64,000 bases of DNA from Gigaspora rosea (lineage: Eukaryota; Glomeromycota; Glomeromycetes; Diversisporales; Gigasporaceae): contig QKWP01000763.1 of the NCBI GenBank assembly GCA_003550325.1, forward strand, positions 106,145 through 170,144, read 5' to 3'. Numbering within the stretch: position 1 is the first letter of the stretch; the number at the start of each line of letters is the position of its first letter. Position numbers and translations under genes: made by a program. The notes beneath the pieces were generated by a model that worked only from the letters and a program-made list of their open reading frames with translations, had not been told where the DNA came from and made no database searches. Shown here in pieces: positions 34,110 through 44,984 of this stretch.

Positions 34110-35300
34110 CTTGAAAAAAAATAAGGACGAAGAAAATATAGAGGTAGATAAAAAATCTATATTTTAATATTTGAGGGATAGACAAGAATTTTTCGTATTT
34201 TCAGTGTTTGAGAGGAATATTCGAATTTTTTGTTTGTTGAGGCTATTTAGAGGTAATTTGAAATGATTAGAATGGTTTGGAAAGCAATTTTTGGGAAGAT
34301 GAGACGAAGTGAGCTGCTTTTATGCGATCGCGTTCAATATTAATCGTTTCTAAACGTCTCTTAGTATTGTTTCCAAGAAGAATAACCACAACTTTTGAAT
34401 GACACAAACAATGTATCTATTTCAAGGAAAGATTGATTTACCATTTATTGACAAATAAGGAATATTAAATACGTTACATACGCATGCTATATCAGATATA
34501 TGCTACACTATATCTACATACAGTACGTACGTGATGCACAACCCAGATATTCAATACAGATTTGATGTTAGTATAGTCAGAGAAACTGCATTGTAACAAT
34601 AATCGTACGTACGTAGGTTAAAGCAACACATTACCTCATTGTCAACCATTAAAGCTATTCCAGTGAATAGAAAAAACAAACATCTTTTTTTTCTGTTTTT
34701 GGATACATTCTGTTTATGATACATTTACACATTTAATGATTTTCAGTCAAAGCGAACCTATTCTATGGGATTAATTTTCATTAGTTAAGAGTCTATCCCT
34801 TCCGAGGTTAAAATAAAATTAAAATAATATCAGATGTAAATTGATTATACATATAGTGGTATTTTAAATGAAATAAATGTTATAGAATAATGGAAAATAA
34901 TGGAATCATTTACAATAAATATTGTTCAAAAGCTGCAAAAAAAAATCAAGTATAGAATAATGGCGTCAAGAAATTTTAAACTATTGTATTTTATAACTGC
35001 AGATTATTAGAACATTACCGGCATTAATTAATTATTAATTCTTTTTACCTGTTTTTTCTTCAAAACGGAATGCGTATATGAAGGCAAACATCAAATAAAG
35101 ATATGATTGTTTAACATTATCTAATTACCACAATTCTACTACTATATACTCCACAATGCGATAATAGACTTTTCAAACCGTGAATGAACTTATCTTTAAC
35201 AAGTATTTTGAACTTACCTTCAAATTCTTATTCGATTACAATGTTACAGTAGAACAATAAATTCTCCATTGTTTCACAGGTGATCGCTTCCTCTTTCGTA
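34110..35300. other. gene-like intergenic DNA upstream of the BTB gene
   Basis: Base composition is higher in GC than in the satellite regions and I see no repeat family. It holds several TACGTACG palindromes (34524, 34602). It probably contains the BTB promoter and 5' UTR; no TATA box can be assigned with certainty. No coding frame stands out. Confidence 0.4.
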
Positions 35301-35323
35301 TATCCTGATATCATCTTTTATAA

Positions 35324-35488
35324 CTATGATGTATAATGTACGTACAGTACGTACGTTATGTCGCTATCTGTTATATTCACTGAAGAATTATCCATGAAGA
35401 ATTGTACTTGAAATCTCTCACATTGTCTTAAATACTCTTTACAATCTAAACCTCTTCCAACGTTTCTAATGTCACTTGTATTTACCAT
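35324..35488 (-). CDS. small unassigned gene, possible two-exon frame
   Basis: From the ATG at 35488 the frame MVNTSDIRNVGRGLDCKEYL, RQCERFQVQFFMDNSSVN, ITDSDI is balanced and protein-like, then reads a TACGTACG stretch to TAG at 35324. The GTACGT at about 35354 is a plausible splice donor. Joining it to an acceptor about 50 bases on (GATATCAG) would continue the frame with IYERGSDHL and a stop. It is 54 residues unspliced or a little longer if spliced. I see no signal peptide and know no family. It could also be an internal exon of a larger minus-strand gene extending past 35488. Confidence 0.35.
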   Translation of the reverse strand: MVNTSDIRNVGRGLDCKEYLRQCERFQVQFFMDNSSVNITDSDITYVLYVHYTS

Positions 35489-35499
35489 TTCGGCCGCCC

Positions 35500-36660
35500 A
35501 GAATAATCTATTATAATTAAAAATTATCTTACAGTATAGTTAAACCTTCTCGTAACAATCTACATATATATATATTATTGTTTTCTTTTTGTTACTACGT
35601 CAGTAATAAAACCATTGTATTGATTACCGGGTTTTGTTAAAGCTTGTTCTCAAGTTTCTCGTGGTGCTCAAAATTGAATGATTTACGGTGACACAGCAGC
35701 ATATAGCAATCTATTTTACTATGTTCTTATTTCCATATCAAGATATGATTATTATCTTTGATTATTGTTTTAATACCTTTTGATTGTATGCTCCACGTGC
35801 ATCATGTCAATTATTGTTAGTAAATTAACCGATGAAATTATAGTTTGAATTAATTTAATACGTGTTGTTAAATCACTCCGATTTAATGACTTTATTACAA
35901 TATTGTTTACCATAATAAATATGTATATAATTTAGAATTGATTCGGAGTTACAAATACTACTTTTAGATCACTGAGATTTTGTAAAGCTTATACGACCAT
36001 ATATGCTAAAATGCGTGAATTTTATTATTATACGATTGAATATCGATATATTTAATGCATTATAATTCTATGGATTAATAGTAGATCATATATTAAACAA
36101 GTGTCGTGTTTTTATTTTTGAGTTACAAGCAATAGTTTATGCATTTACTGAAAATATTCAGAAGTTCCGAATAATCCGGTTCGCTTCCCTAAATATTTTC
36201 CATATTTCAATTTATCCGATAACTTTATTGCTAGAATTTTCTACGTATCTATTTGTTATATATATAATTTGTTATGGATATAAAATCTGATAGTAATTAT
36301 TTATTTACAAATCTATATAACTAGTATATAGTTTATTGCTCATATCAATAATTTAAATAATTGTTATATAATTCAAATACACAAATTTCTAATATTATAT
36401 TAAAATATTTTTTAAAAAAATCTTTACTATAATAAAAAAGTCTAGAACTATTACCATATATTCAAAATAGCTATAATTTGAAATAAAAAATTTGTGTTAC
36501 ATATAAATAGCCAATTAAATTTGGATTAATAAAAAAAATTATTTAAAAAATTATATTAATTATAGTAGGCAAATTTTTAAAAAATATAATATAATTTAGC
36601 TAATAATTTTAGATTTAATAAACTAAAAAAACTTTTAGTAAAATATAAAATTAGCTTTAA
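35500..36660. other. mixed unique to AT-rich DNA, no gene seen
   Basis: The first ~700 bases look unique. After about 36250 the sequence becomes A/T simple repeat (TATATAAT, AAAAAATT). No coding frame or terminal repeat was recognised. Confidence 0.4.
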
Positions 36661-36670
36661 ATAATTAATA

Positions 36671-36852
36671 CAGTCAACTCTGGATATAACGAACCTTGTT
36701 ATAATGAACTCTGGATATAATAAACTCAAAATTTTCAAATTTCTTAATAGCTTGGTATAAAAAAGCTATGGTTTCTTAAGAAAACAGTAATTTTTTATAG
36801 TGAACTTTTTTTTTGGCCAGACTCGAGGGTTTGGTATAGAAAGAGTTGACTG
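36671..36852. mobile_element. pogo/Tigger-like MITE, short form
   Basis: The 182 bp element starts CAGTCAACTCTGGATATAAC and ends AAAGAGTTGACTG, with TA on both sides (36669-36670 and 36853-36854). ACTCTGGATATAA is repeated three times near the left end. CAGTC.ACTCT is the characteristic pogo/Tigger start. Confidence 0.82.
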
Positions 36853-36902
36853 TATACAAAATTTTATTAATATTAGATGAGATCTATATATAATTAAAAC
36901 TA

Positions 36903-37352
36903 TATGGGTGTCGTAAGTTAAAAGGGCCCATTTTTATATGTAGTTTAGGGCAGTATCATTAATCACCTGATTATTTTTTATCAGAGGTCTACCCCCCTCC
37001 CTCTTCCTCAATATATAAATAGTCAGGTTCTTATATATAATTTCAACTTTTTTTACCCCCCTCCCTCCCTAAAAAATCACCTGATTTTTGTTACTCCCCT
37101 TATCATTTGTTTTGATTTTTAGAATTAATCAAATGTTATGATTTTGATTGGTTAAAGGTAATAGGTGACTATTGTAATCTCGTAATGTGTTGGCCTGCGC
37201 GGCCTCGTGTAATTTTTCTTTTATATTATCTTGATTTTTTATTATACAAATTGACTTTTCTTTATAATTGAAAAATGTCATTCATGTCAAAATTTATATA
37301 AATTTAATAAAATCCCATTTTTCAGAAAATTGTGAAAATGGGCCTTGGGATA
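36903..37352. mobile_element. outer element around a Harbinger-like MITE
   Basis: The left phrase TATGGGTGTCGTAAG then AAGGGCCCATTTTTAT, and the right phrase AAAATGGGCCTTGGGATACT then CCATA, are imperfect inverted ends enclosing about 450 bp. The MITE 36948-37099 lies inside. No clear duplication is seen, so boundaries are approximate. Confidence 0.4.
36948..37099. mobile_element. Harbinger-like MITE (CACCTGATT ends), copy 1
   Basis: The 152 bp element has the 3 bp duplication TTA (36945-36947 and 37100-37102). The arms are GGGCAGTATCATTAATCACC and (inverted) GGGGAGTAACAAAAATCAGG; ATCACCTGATT occurs at each end and a C-rich run in each arm. A TTA/TAA duplication is the mark of PIF/Harbinger. 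Copies: 56534-56681 and, with different outer bases, 62185-62326. Confidence 0.75.
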
Positions 37353-37499
37353 CTCCATATATTCAAAGATCTACTATATTCTAACAATATTAAAACCAGA
37401 TTACTATATAAATATATAGCCAAATATATAGGTTTTTTAAATTAATAATATACAAATAATATCAAATACCTTTTTAAAAATTTAGCTATTAAAAAAACA

Positions 37500-38140
37500 A
37501 ATATCTAAATAATATAATAAATATATTAAAGTAATATTTGATTTGATTTAAAAAATTTATAAAAAAGTTTTAAAAAAATTTCAAATTCAAATACAAGATT
37601 TTTAATTCAAATAAAATTCAAATCAAGGATTATTTAATTTGATCAAATTCAAATATGCCTAATTTTAATTTGATTTGAGTTTGAGAAACTCTAGTTATAG
37701 TATTTAAAATTCTATAATTTAATTTGATTTAATTTGATTTGATCAAATATTTGATCAAAATAAATATAAATTTAAATTTTTAAATCAAATTTATTTAAAG
37801 TATATAATATTTAATTTAATTGATTTAAAAATTTATAATTATAGATTTTTTTTAAATTTATTAAGAAAATTATTTTTTTGTTTATAAAAAGCTAAAGATA
37901 TTTTGAGTAAAAAAATTTTTTCTTAATATTGATATATTAAGTTATTCATTAATTTAGTAAAATTTTGTACAAATTGATTATTTTTAAAAATAGTCAAAAT
38001 TTAAACTTTTAAAAGTTTAAATTCAAATTTAAATTAAACTTAATTTATAATTTTATATTCAAATAAATTCAAATAAACAAAATAATTAATTTGATTAAAT
38101 ATTACTAATTTAGTAATGTTAAAAACAGGTTAGCCTTTCA
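37500..38140. repeat. TTTGATTTGATCAAAT-rich simple repeat
   Basis: ATTTGATTTGATTTGATCAA and its complement recur with FIVE- and ten-base spacing among A/T runs. The same material flanks the element 38543-39305 on its other side (39306-39640; shared phrase TTTGAGTTTGAGAAACTCTA / TTTGAGTTTAAGAAATTCTA), so that element inserted into this block. Confidence 0.6.
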
Positions 38141-38685
38141 AATATTTGAAGATACTGAATATTTGGGCAGTTTGAAATAGGGCTAGCCAGATAATACCAC
38201 TAGCATAGTTAATTATAGTTTACAAATATAAAATATGTAAGACATGTGTGAGCATCAATAAATAAAAGTCAAAAAAAAATCTTTTTGTCTTAAAAATAAA
38301 GTTTTAAGATTATCCAAACCAAAATAAAAATTTTTGTTAAATCTTAATTTATAAAAAAGTTTATTTTGTATAACTTATATAACTAGTTAATTTAATATTA
38401 AAATAAGTTATAGAAGTTCAGAAATTTAACAGAAAAAATTTTTGAATATTTAAAAATAGAATAGAAATGATTGATATAGCTAGGGTTTTACAATTTGATT
38501 TGATTTAATTTGATCAAATATTTGATCTCAAATCAAATTTAAGGGTAGGATAATGTAAATCATTTTTTATATGATCTGCATAGTATTACAGATTTTATAT
38601 ATGAAATAAAAATTCGCCACAAGCAATGCTCTAACGAATTTTTACCAAAATTTCATGACATGCAAATAAGAAATTTCTATTTATA

Positions 38686-38970
38686 GGGGTCCGTTAAAGC
38701 CAGGCACTATCATGTGACTTACCGCCAATCAAATTGTAAAATTTTGATCATCACAGATCAGCCCAACGAGACAAAAACAAAGAAAAAAAGTGAAAAACAC
38801 TAAAAATACAAGAAACGAATGTCTAAACCTGTCTCAGAGCATTAATAAAAAATAACGGGAAGGCAATTTTATCTATAAGACACTCCTAAACCTAACTCCT
38901 AACTAACCTTTACCCTAATTTTAATTAAAAAATAAAAAACATATAAAGGTACCTGACTTTAATGGTCCTC
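38686..38970. mobile_element. nested MITE (GGTCC ends)
   Basis: The ends GGGGTCCGTTAAAGCCAGGC and (inverted) GAGGACCATTAAAGTCAGGT carry the exact 8 bp duplication TATTTATA (38678-38685 and 38971-38978). The interior holds a CCTAACTCC/CCCTAA telomere-like stretch. Removing it restores the pairing of the outer foldback arms. Confidence 0.8.
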
Positions 38971-38984
38971 TATTTATAGTAATA

Positions 38985-39150
38985 ATAATTTCGAAACTTG
39001 TTTATTTTGAGAAAATTTTACTTCAAATATAACTGAAGTTTTCTCAGATGGCTCTATGTTTTTCCCAGGTGACAGTATCACCTGGGAAAACTTCGGTAAT
39101 ATTTGAAGTAAAATTTTCTCAAATGAAACAAGTTTCAAAATTATTATTAT
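38985..39150. repeat. palindrome with 13 bp perfect central stem
   Basis: AATAATAATTTCGAAACTTG, ATTTTGAGAAAATTTTACTT and CAAATAT are mirrored. Near the centre TTTTCCCAGGTGA and TCACCTGGGAAAA are separated by five bases. This forms the loop end of the foldback element 38543-39305. Confidence 0.85.
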
Positions 39151-39826
39151 TATAAATAGAAATTTTTTATCTGCACGTCATAAAATTTTGGTAATAATTC
39201 GTTAGAGCATTAAAAAATTTTGCTTGTGGCGAATTTTTATTTCCTATATAAAAAACTGTAATACCATACAGATCATATGAAAAATGATCTACGTTTACTC
39301 TATCCTTAAATACAAAATTTTCAAATTAAATCAAATTTAAATTAATAAATATTTGGGGGAGGTCAATAGAAATAGGACAAATTTATCTAATAAATTTGTC
39401 CCATTTCTATTAACTTCACTCCATTTGATTTGATTTGACAAATATTTGAAATATTTGAAATTTAAGTTATATATAAAATTTTAAAAAATTTCAAATCAAA
39501 TCAAATTTAAATACAGAATTTTTAATTCAAATTAAATTTAAATTAAGACTAATTTGATTTAATCAAATTTAAATATATCTAAACTAAAATATAATTTAAT
39601 TTGAGTTTAAGAAATTCTATATATAGCAAATAAATATTTTACTATCAATTTTGTATAGAATATCAATATAATTTTAATTTTTATTCAATAATAAAAAGCT
39701 TTGCAAAGACATATCAAAATTAGCAAAAAATCAAATTTGGATTGTTTGAGTTATACAATTTTTTATTTACTATTTAGAAATATACTATTTATCATATAAT
39801 TTTTACTATAAATATATGGTTAGAGG

Positions 39827-40103
39827 CAGTGTTGTACAGTTTGGCTGTCCAAGGCCTTTTTTGGCCTTGTTCATGTTCAAAATATCCAAGCGTTCAAGAA
39901 TATCCAAAGCTTATATAGGCTTTAATTTATTAAATTTGTTTAAAAATATATGATTATATATTTTTTGAGGTGCTGAAAACATTCTAGTTAAAATTAAAAT
40001 AGATTGATTGTCTTAATAAAATTTTAAGTTTACTTTATTTAATTGTTCAAGATTGTTCAAAATTGTCCAAACTACTGTTCAAAGCTGTCCCGTGACAACA
40101 CTG
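39827..40103. mobile_element. hAT-like MITE (CAGTGTTGTAC ends), copy 2
   Basis: The 277 bp element starts CAGTGTTGTACAGTTTGGCT and ends CCGTGACAACACTG, with the exact 8 bp duplication GTTAGAGG (39819-39826 and 40104-40111). It has repeated GTTCAA/GTCCAA words where copy 1 (17094-17375) has GTCCCAA. Confidence 0.9.
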
Positions 40104-40302
40104 GTTAGAGGTAGTAATCACATCTAAATATCATATTAACCAATCAGATTTGAGATAAAGTAATTATACTATATATGAATAAGAGTAGCTACTAAGTAAA
40201 AAATATTATATAATAAATAGTATGCTTTTTATTTAAAAATTTTCTAGTACTATCGAGTAATTTCAAGACAAAAGTCTATAAATAATTCAATAATTGGCTA
40301 AA

Positions 40303-40991
40303 CTGGACCTGGAGAACTGAACGAAAAAGACCTTCGGGGGAGAGGGTCCACCAACCTGGCCATTGGAGTCACACTAGAGAAAAAGAACCTATGTTACGGA
40401 AGTAGGTTCCAAGGGAAGAAAAACCACATATCACCTAATGCCAGGTAAATCGACTCTTCTGGGCTAACTGGATTAGAATTTGGGGGTTTCGGGAAAAGAC
40501 TGGTATAAGGTGATAGTGGGTATCAGGATCAGAGTGAACCTTACAAGAGCAGAAATAGGTAACTTAAGATTTCAAGGGAGGATTATGTAAATTAGGGAAC
40601 TGTGGGCTCAAAAGAGTCCTACACTGCGGGATTAGGGACCTGGAACGTCAATGATACTTGATCACAAGTATTGGCTTTGGTAAATATACTGTTACTGAAG
40701 TGTAAGTGAATACCTGTGTGAAACATGGTGCTATCCTACCAAAAAGTCAGCTATTGGGTGCAATTCTCTTGCCGCAGTTGCTGGCTCTTTGGAGCCAAAC
40801 GTAGATACCCATATCTGGGGCCTTTGGTTTCGGTGAATATCGATCCTTAATTCCTAATATAGGGCAACAATAAACATATGAAAAGTCAAGGCGGAAGTGG
40901 AAGTTTGCTGCAGAGAACTTGGGAGGTTAGACTTGATATGCCGTTGTCTGGGTTAACAGGGTTTGGCAGGGTGTATCGAAGTAAGAAAAAA
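40303..40991 (+). mobile_element. retroposon-like GC-richer insertion
   Basis: About 690 bases of markedly higher GC (for example GACCTTCGGGGGAGAGGGTC near the start) stand out sharply from AT-rich surroundings. They end in GTAAGAAAAAAA and are flanked by ATTCAATAATTGGCTAAA (40285-40302) and ATTCAATGATTGACTAAA (40992-41009), 16 of 18 identical. A long target duplication plus a short A tail is the signature of target-primed reverse transcription (LINE-driven). All six frames have stops, so it is a SINE, a processed non-coding RNA or a decayed LINE fragment. I find no convincing pol III B box. Confidence 0.65.
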
Positions 40992-41009
40992 ATTCAATGA
41001 TTGACTAAA

Positions 41010-41567
41010 TCTAATATATTAAAATACAAATATAGGTTGCATCATCAAATTTATAGTAGTGCAATTTTTTAAAAGATCTTGTAAACCTGCAAAATATTTT
41101 GAAAGATTTCACATATCGCAATATATTTCGAAATATTTTACAATATATTTTGAAATATTTTAGATTTTGAAATATTTTGAAAATAATTTTGAAATATTTT
41201 AAAAGTAAATTCAAAATATTTTCAAAATATTTTAGTTCAAAATATTTTAAAATATTTAGAACTGGCTAAATTAGTAAATATATAACCTGGGTTATACCAA
41301 GAATGCATTGGACTATATTTTCAAAATACTTTAAAATTTTGTATAATGTATCAAAATTAATCTACAAATCTGTATTACAAAATTAGATTAGATTTTTTGT
41401 TTATAAATTAGATCTTCTATTCAGTTTTATATTGTTTTTTTTTATTTTGGTTTGTTTTTTTGGTTTCATTTTATTTTTTTTTTGTTTTTGTTTTTTTTTG
41501 CTTGTATTTTGTTTTTTTATTTATTTATTTATTTATTTTTAATTTTTTTCGCACTTTACAAGAACAC
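41010..41567. repeat. AATATTTTGAAATATTTT simple repeat and T-rich run
   Basis: TTTTGAAATATTTT words repeat at 41085-41260 and recur at 58980-59110 with TTTTGAAAGATTTCATAT. 41420-41550 is a T-rich run. The minus-strand open frame at 41011-41214 is read-through of this repeat. Confidence 0.55.
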
Positions 41568-43845
41568 TAGGAATGTTAAGTGGTTCAGGTGAACCAGGTT
41601 CAAACCCGGTTCAAACTAGTCTTTTTAGTAGTTCGTTCAGAGAAAAATTAACTAGTAGTTTCTGAACCAGTTTCATAACCTTAGTTCATAACTTGGCTTA
41701 TAAATCTAGTTTATAAACTTAGGTTATATAACTAGATTAGAAACCCAGTTTATGAACTAGTAGTTCAAACCTACTTAAAATAACCTGTGTAATTCTAATC
41801 TATTTATGTACAGTACGTACATAGTACAATAGATTACATAAAAATCAGATGAGATAATCTCATTTTCTCTATGTATATTAACAGACCCCCTAATTTGGTT
41901 AATGATGAATACTAATGATGCAGGTAGTCATTACCCACGGCATTACAGCTATGACGTGAGGTCATACTACCTCTAGATCTGTTATGCCGTATATAGTGTG
42001 TCGTATAGGTATAGTATACCATTATTCCGTGCCGTAAGTGATAACAAAAATACGAGACAAATGCATTTATTTGGGCGCATATGTATGTACGTACGTCATT
42101 CGTCACATAATAGCCTTTATTCTAAATCTCAAAAAGACCTTCGTGATTAACATAAGAGAAGAAATTTAACAGCATATTGCCTCATTTACTATATAAAAAG
42201 AGCGGTATTTAGAAACCTTTTAAACTATGTTGCTATTTTTCATATAACCCATTTGTAAAGCTTTTAATTTTAATTTATGTTTAAGTAAAACGTTTTCTAA
42301 TGGCTTCTTCTTTTTCCTGGAACTAATGGGTTTAAAACGGAATAAGCCTGCTGGTAATGAACTATCTAGGTTAATGCTTAAGATATGGGTTTATTTAAAA
42401 TGTTTCTGGGTTAATTAGTACTGTATATATGTTGTAGCGAAAATGAGATTTAAATGGATTTGGAATTTTTTATTAAATTAATATTTCTAAGGATTTTGGG
42501 ACAAAATCTCGATATCCAAAATCTCAAAAATCATAATCACGAAGTAACAATTAGCATTTAAAGATTAGTAGTCAAATCATATGGGCCAATTCGAGACAGC
42601 ATATAGTCTAAACTTAATGCCCCAAACATGTTTAATATATTTTGAATGCCACTAAGGGAAAAGGGCACCTCGTCAATTTAAGTATATTACTGATTAATTG
42701 TCGAGTTTAGCAACAATGCAGATTAGGCTTTCAGTAACATTAATATAAAATGTAATCAGTAGAAAATCGTATATATTAGATGTTGATGTTTTATAAAATT
42801 TGGTTTGGAAGCTGCGTAATTTTATATCAATTATTATAAAACGCACTTATGGTGTTTTACCACCATAGGTAAATTAGATTTACTAATCTGTATAACAAAA
42901 ACAAAAAATAAACTTTTATAAAACAAAAAATAAATTTTTATTACCTTAGGGTTAGGGTGAGACCTGGGATGGGGCAGGGGGCATAGTTTATACCAAAATT
43001 TAGCAAGGAATTTTTTTTATTAGAGCTCCAAAAGTGGTTTCATAAGCAAACTTTAGAGATATGAATGTTTTTTTAAAAAGAACCGAAATTTTATGTTACA
43101 CCTGATCTTAAATTTTAATTAGCTATTCTAATGGTTTCATGTAACATGGTGTAAAACACCATAGGTGCGTTTTAGTAAAACTCATTTTATATTACCTAAC
43201 TTGGGTTACAAAGTTGCTTCTAACTAGATCAGGTCAAACTTTTTAAAAACTAATTAGAACTAGACTGAACCAAGTTTCTAATATTCCTCATGCAATATTT
43301 CTTGCACGATATACTGTATACAGCATTCACACTACTATATACAACACTTATATGGTATATGGCACCTATATGTACATAGCACTTCTACTTATATGGCAAA
43401 TGTGCCGTACTGCCATGGTAGTTGTGCCGAGGGTAGCTACCCTCAATATTTTAAATGTCTGTATCTCTAATGAATACTTATATAAAAAAGCCACGTGATA
43501 GGTTAATATCAATATTGATATATGCTATTGATGTTAAAACATAAAAACTATCATAAATTGAAAATATTATACTATAAATTTCGATATAATTAAGAAAGTA
43601 TAAAAAAAATTATTTTAAGTATGGTTTTGTTATATTTAAAATTAAATAAACTTGGTTCATAAACTCGAGCGTGAACTTAAAGCTAACCCGAAGTTTATGC
43701 TTTGAGTTTATGCACTCAAGTTCAAACTCAAGTTTAATCTTTAAAGGTTGACTAAAGTTTATGAACTTCAGTTCAGTTCGTTTTTTTTTTTGAACTTCTT
43801 GGAACTGAACCAGAACCGGACTGAACGAACCACTTAACATCCCTA
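41568..43845. mobile_element. hAT-like element, 2.3 kb (TAGGRATGTTAAGTGG ends)
   Basis: The ends TAGGAATGTTAAGTGGTTC and (inverted) TAGGGATGTTAAGTGGTTC carry the exact 8 bp duplication AAGAACAC (41560-41567 and 43846-43853). Both subterminal regions are crowded with GGTTCA/TGAACC words, expected transposase-binding repeats. A TA-flanked MITE (42839-43172) is nested inside. No transposase frame is seen, so the element is non-autonomous. It split a GCACTTTGCAAGAA satellite. Confidence 0.88.
42839..43172. mobile_element. TA-flanked MITE (AAACGCACC ends), copy 2
   Basis: The ends AAACGCACTTATGGTGTTTT and (inverted) AAACGCACCTATGGTGTTTT are flanked by TA (42837-42838 and 43173-43174). The interior holds CCTTAGGGTTAGGGTGAG and, on the minus strand, the TATGAAACCACTTTTGGAGC / TTCCTTGCTAAATTTTGG module. 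The sister copy is at 21649-21883. Confidence 0.78.
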
Positions 43846-43853
43846 AAGAACAC

Positions 43854-44640
43854 TAGCCCTTTACAAAAAAAACCAACAACTTTTAGCACTTTGTATGAAT
43901 ACCAATTTGCCTTTGCAAACCAACTTAGACTTCTGACACTTTGCAAAATTATACAACTGATTTTTTTAGCAATTTCTAAATTCCAAGAATGCTTCTTTAG
44001 AGAATTAATTTAGTAGGATGCAAGCAGTATTTAAAATAGAAATTTTAATTTACCAGTACATGCACCTGTTATATAAAAAATACCGGTTCAAAAAAAAAAA
44101 AAACCTGCATTAGTAAAAAATGATCATCAGATCATTGGTAGCACATAGATGCATGCACTGGTTACTTCAAAAAATTCCAGATTATGCACTGTTTGTTGCA
44201 CCAGCCCAATTTTAAAATACCAGTATATACAATATAAAAAATGGTAGATCAGGATTTTTATCATGCTATTTTATATACCGGATGCAAGATTTCACAAGTT
44301 TTTACAAGATTTCACTTCATTTGTTTTTTTATTTTAGGTTTTTTTTTTATTTTTTTGTTCTATTTTTAAATTTTTTTTTTATTAATTTATTTTATTATTT
44401 ATTTTATTATAGCACTTTGTAAGAATACAATTTTTATTTCCTGGTATTTGGCAAAAAAACCAACTCAGACTTATTTAGTACTTTGCAAGCAAATACAAAC
44501 TTTTCCAGCACTTTGCAAAAATATTAACCCAGCACTTTACAAAAACACAACTTAATTTCAGCAATTTCTGAATTTGCAAGAACATGAACTCTTACTTCAG
44601 AGAATAGAATTTGGGCTTCATTTATTTTTTTTTTTAAGTT
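43854..44640. repeat. GCACTTTGCAAGAATAC satellite
   Basis: Repeats of TTTAGCACTTTGCAAGAATA at irregular 30-60 base spacing continue before the hAT element at about 41550-41567. Two longer parallel segments end TTTCTAAATTCCAAGAATGC and TTTCTGAATTTGCAAGAACA. The same family is at 57300-57440. Confidence 0.6.
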
Positions 44641-44867
44641 TGCTTATATATTTTGTTTTTATTTACTAGCATATAACCTGTCACGTTGCTCTGGAATTAA
44701 GTATTATTTTATATATATATAAGTATTATTAAAATATAAAATTAAAATACTATTAACTTAAAAATAGTTGTTATTATAATATATTTGATTTTTAAATAAG
44801 GGCATTATTTTATGGCGACCCCGTGATCGACCAATCAAAATCGATCACGTGAGTCCATATGTTTTTA

Positions 44868-44975
44868 TTTAAAAAAAAAAACAAAAAATTAAAAAAAAAA
44901 ATACAAAAAATTAAAAAAAAAACAAAAAAATTAAAAAAAATACAAAAAATTAAAAAAAAAAATACAAAAAACCCC
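44868..44975. repeat. A-rich run, (AATTAAAAAAAAATACAA)n
   Basis: Five near-identical units of AAAAATTAAAAAAAAAATAC lie between TATTTAAA and CCCCGATTTC. It adjoins the next satellite and could be its edge or an old poly-A tail. Confidence 0.6.
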
Positions 44976-44984
44976 GATTTCTAC

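Larger units (their letters stand above)
38543..39305. mobile_element. TTAA-flanked foldback element, copy 2
   Basis: The ends GGGTAGGATAATG and (inverted) GGATAGAGTAAACG are flanked by TTAA (38539-38542 and 39306-39309). The arms of more than 170 bp pair (AAAAATTCGCCACAAGCAA, GCTCTAACGAAT, TTTCTATTTATA). A MITE (38686-38970) is inserted in the left arm and a perfect central hairpin lies at about 39059-39089. Relatives: 6464-9038 and 57974-58803. Confidence 0.7.

Noticed and set aside
33869..34114. 81-codon plus-strand frame opposite the BTB gene
   Set aside because: It is the antisense shadow of a well-supported coding region.
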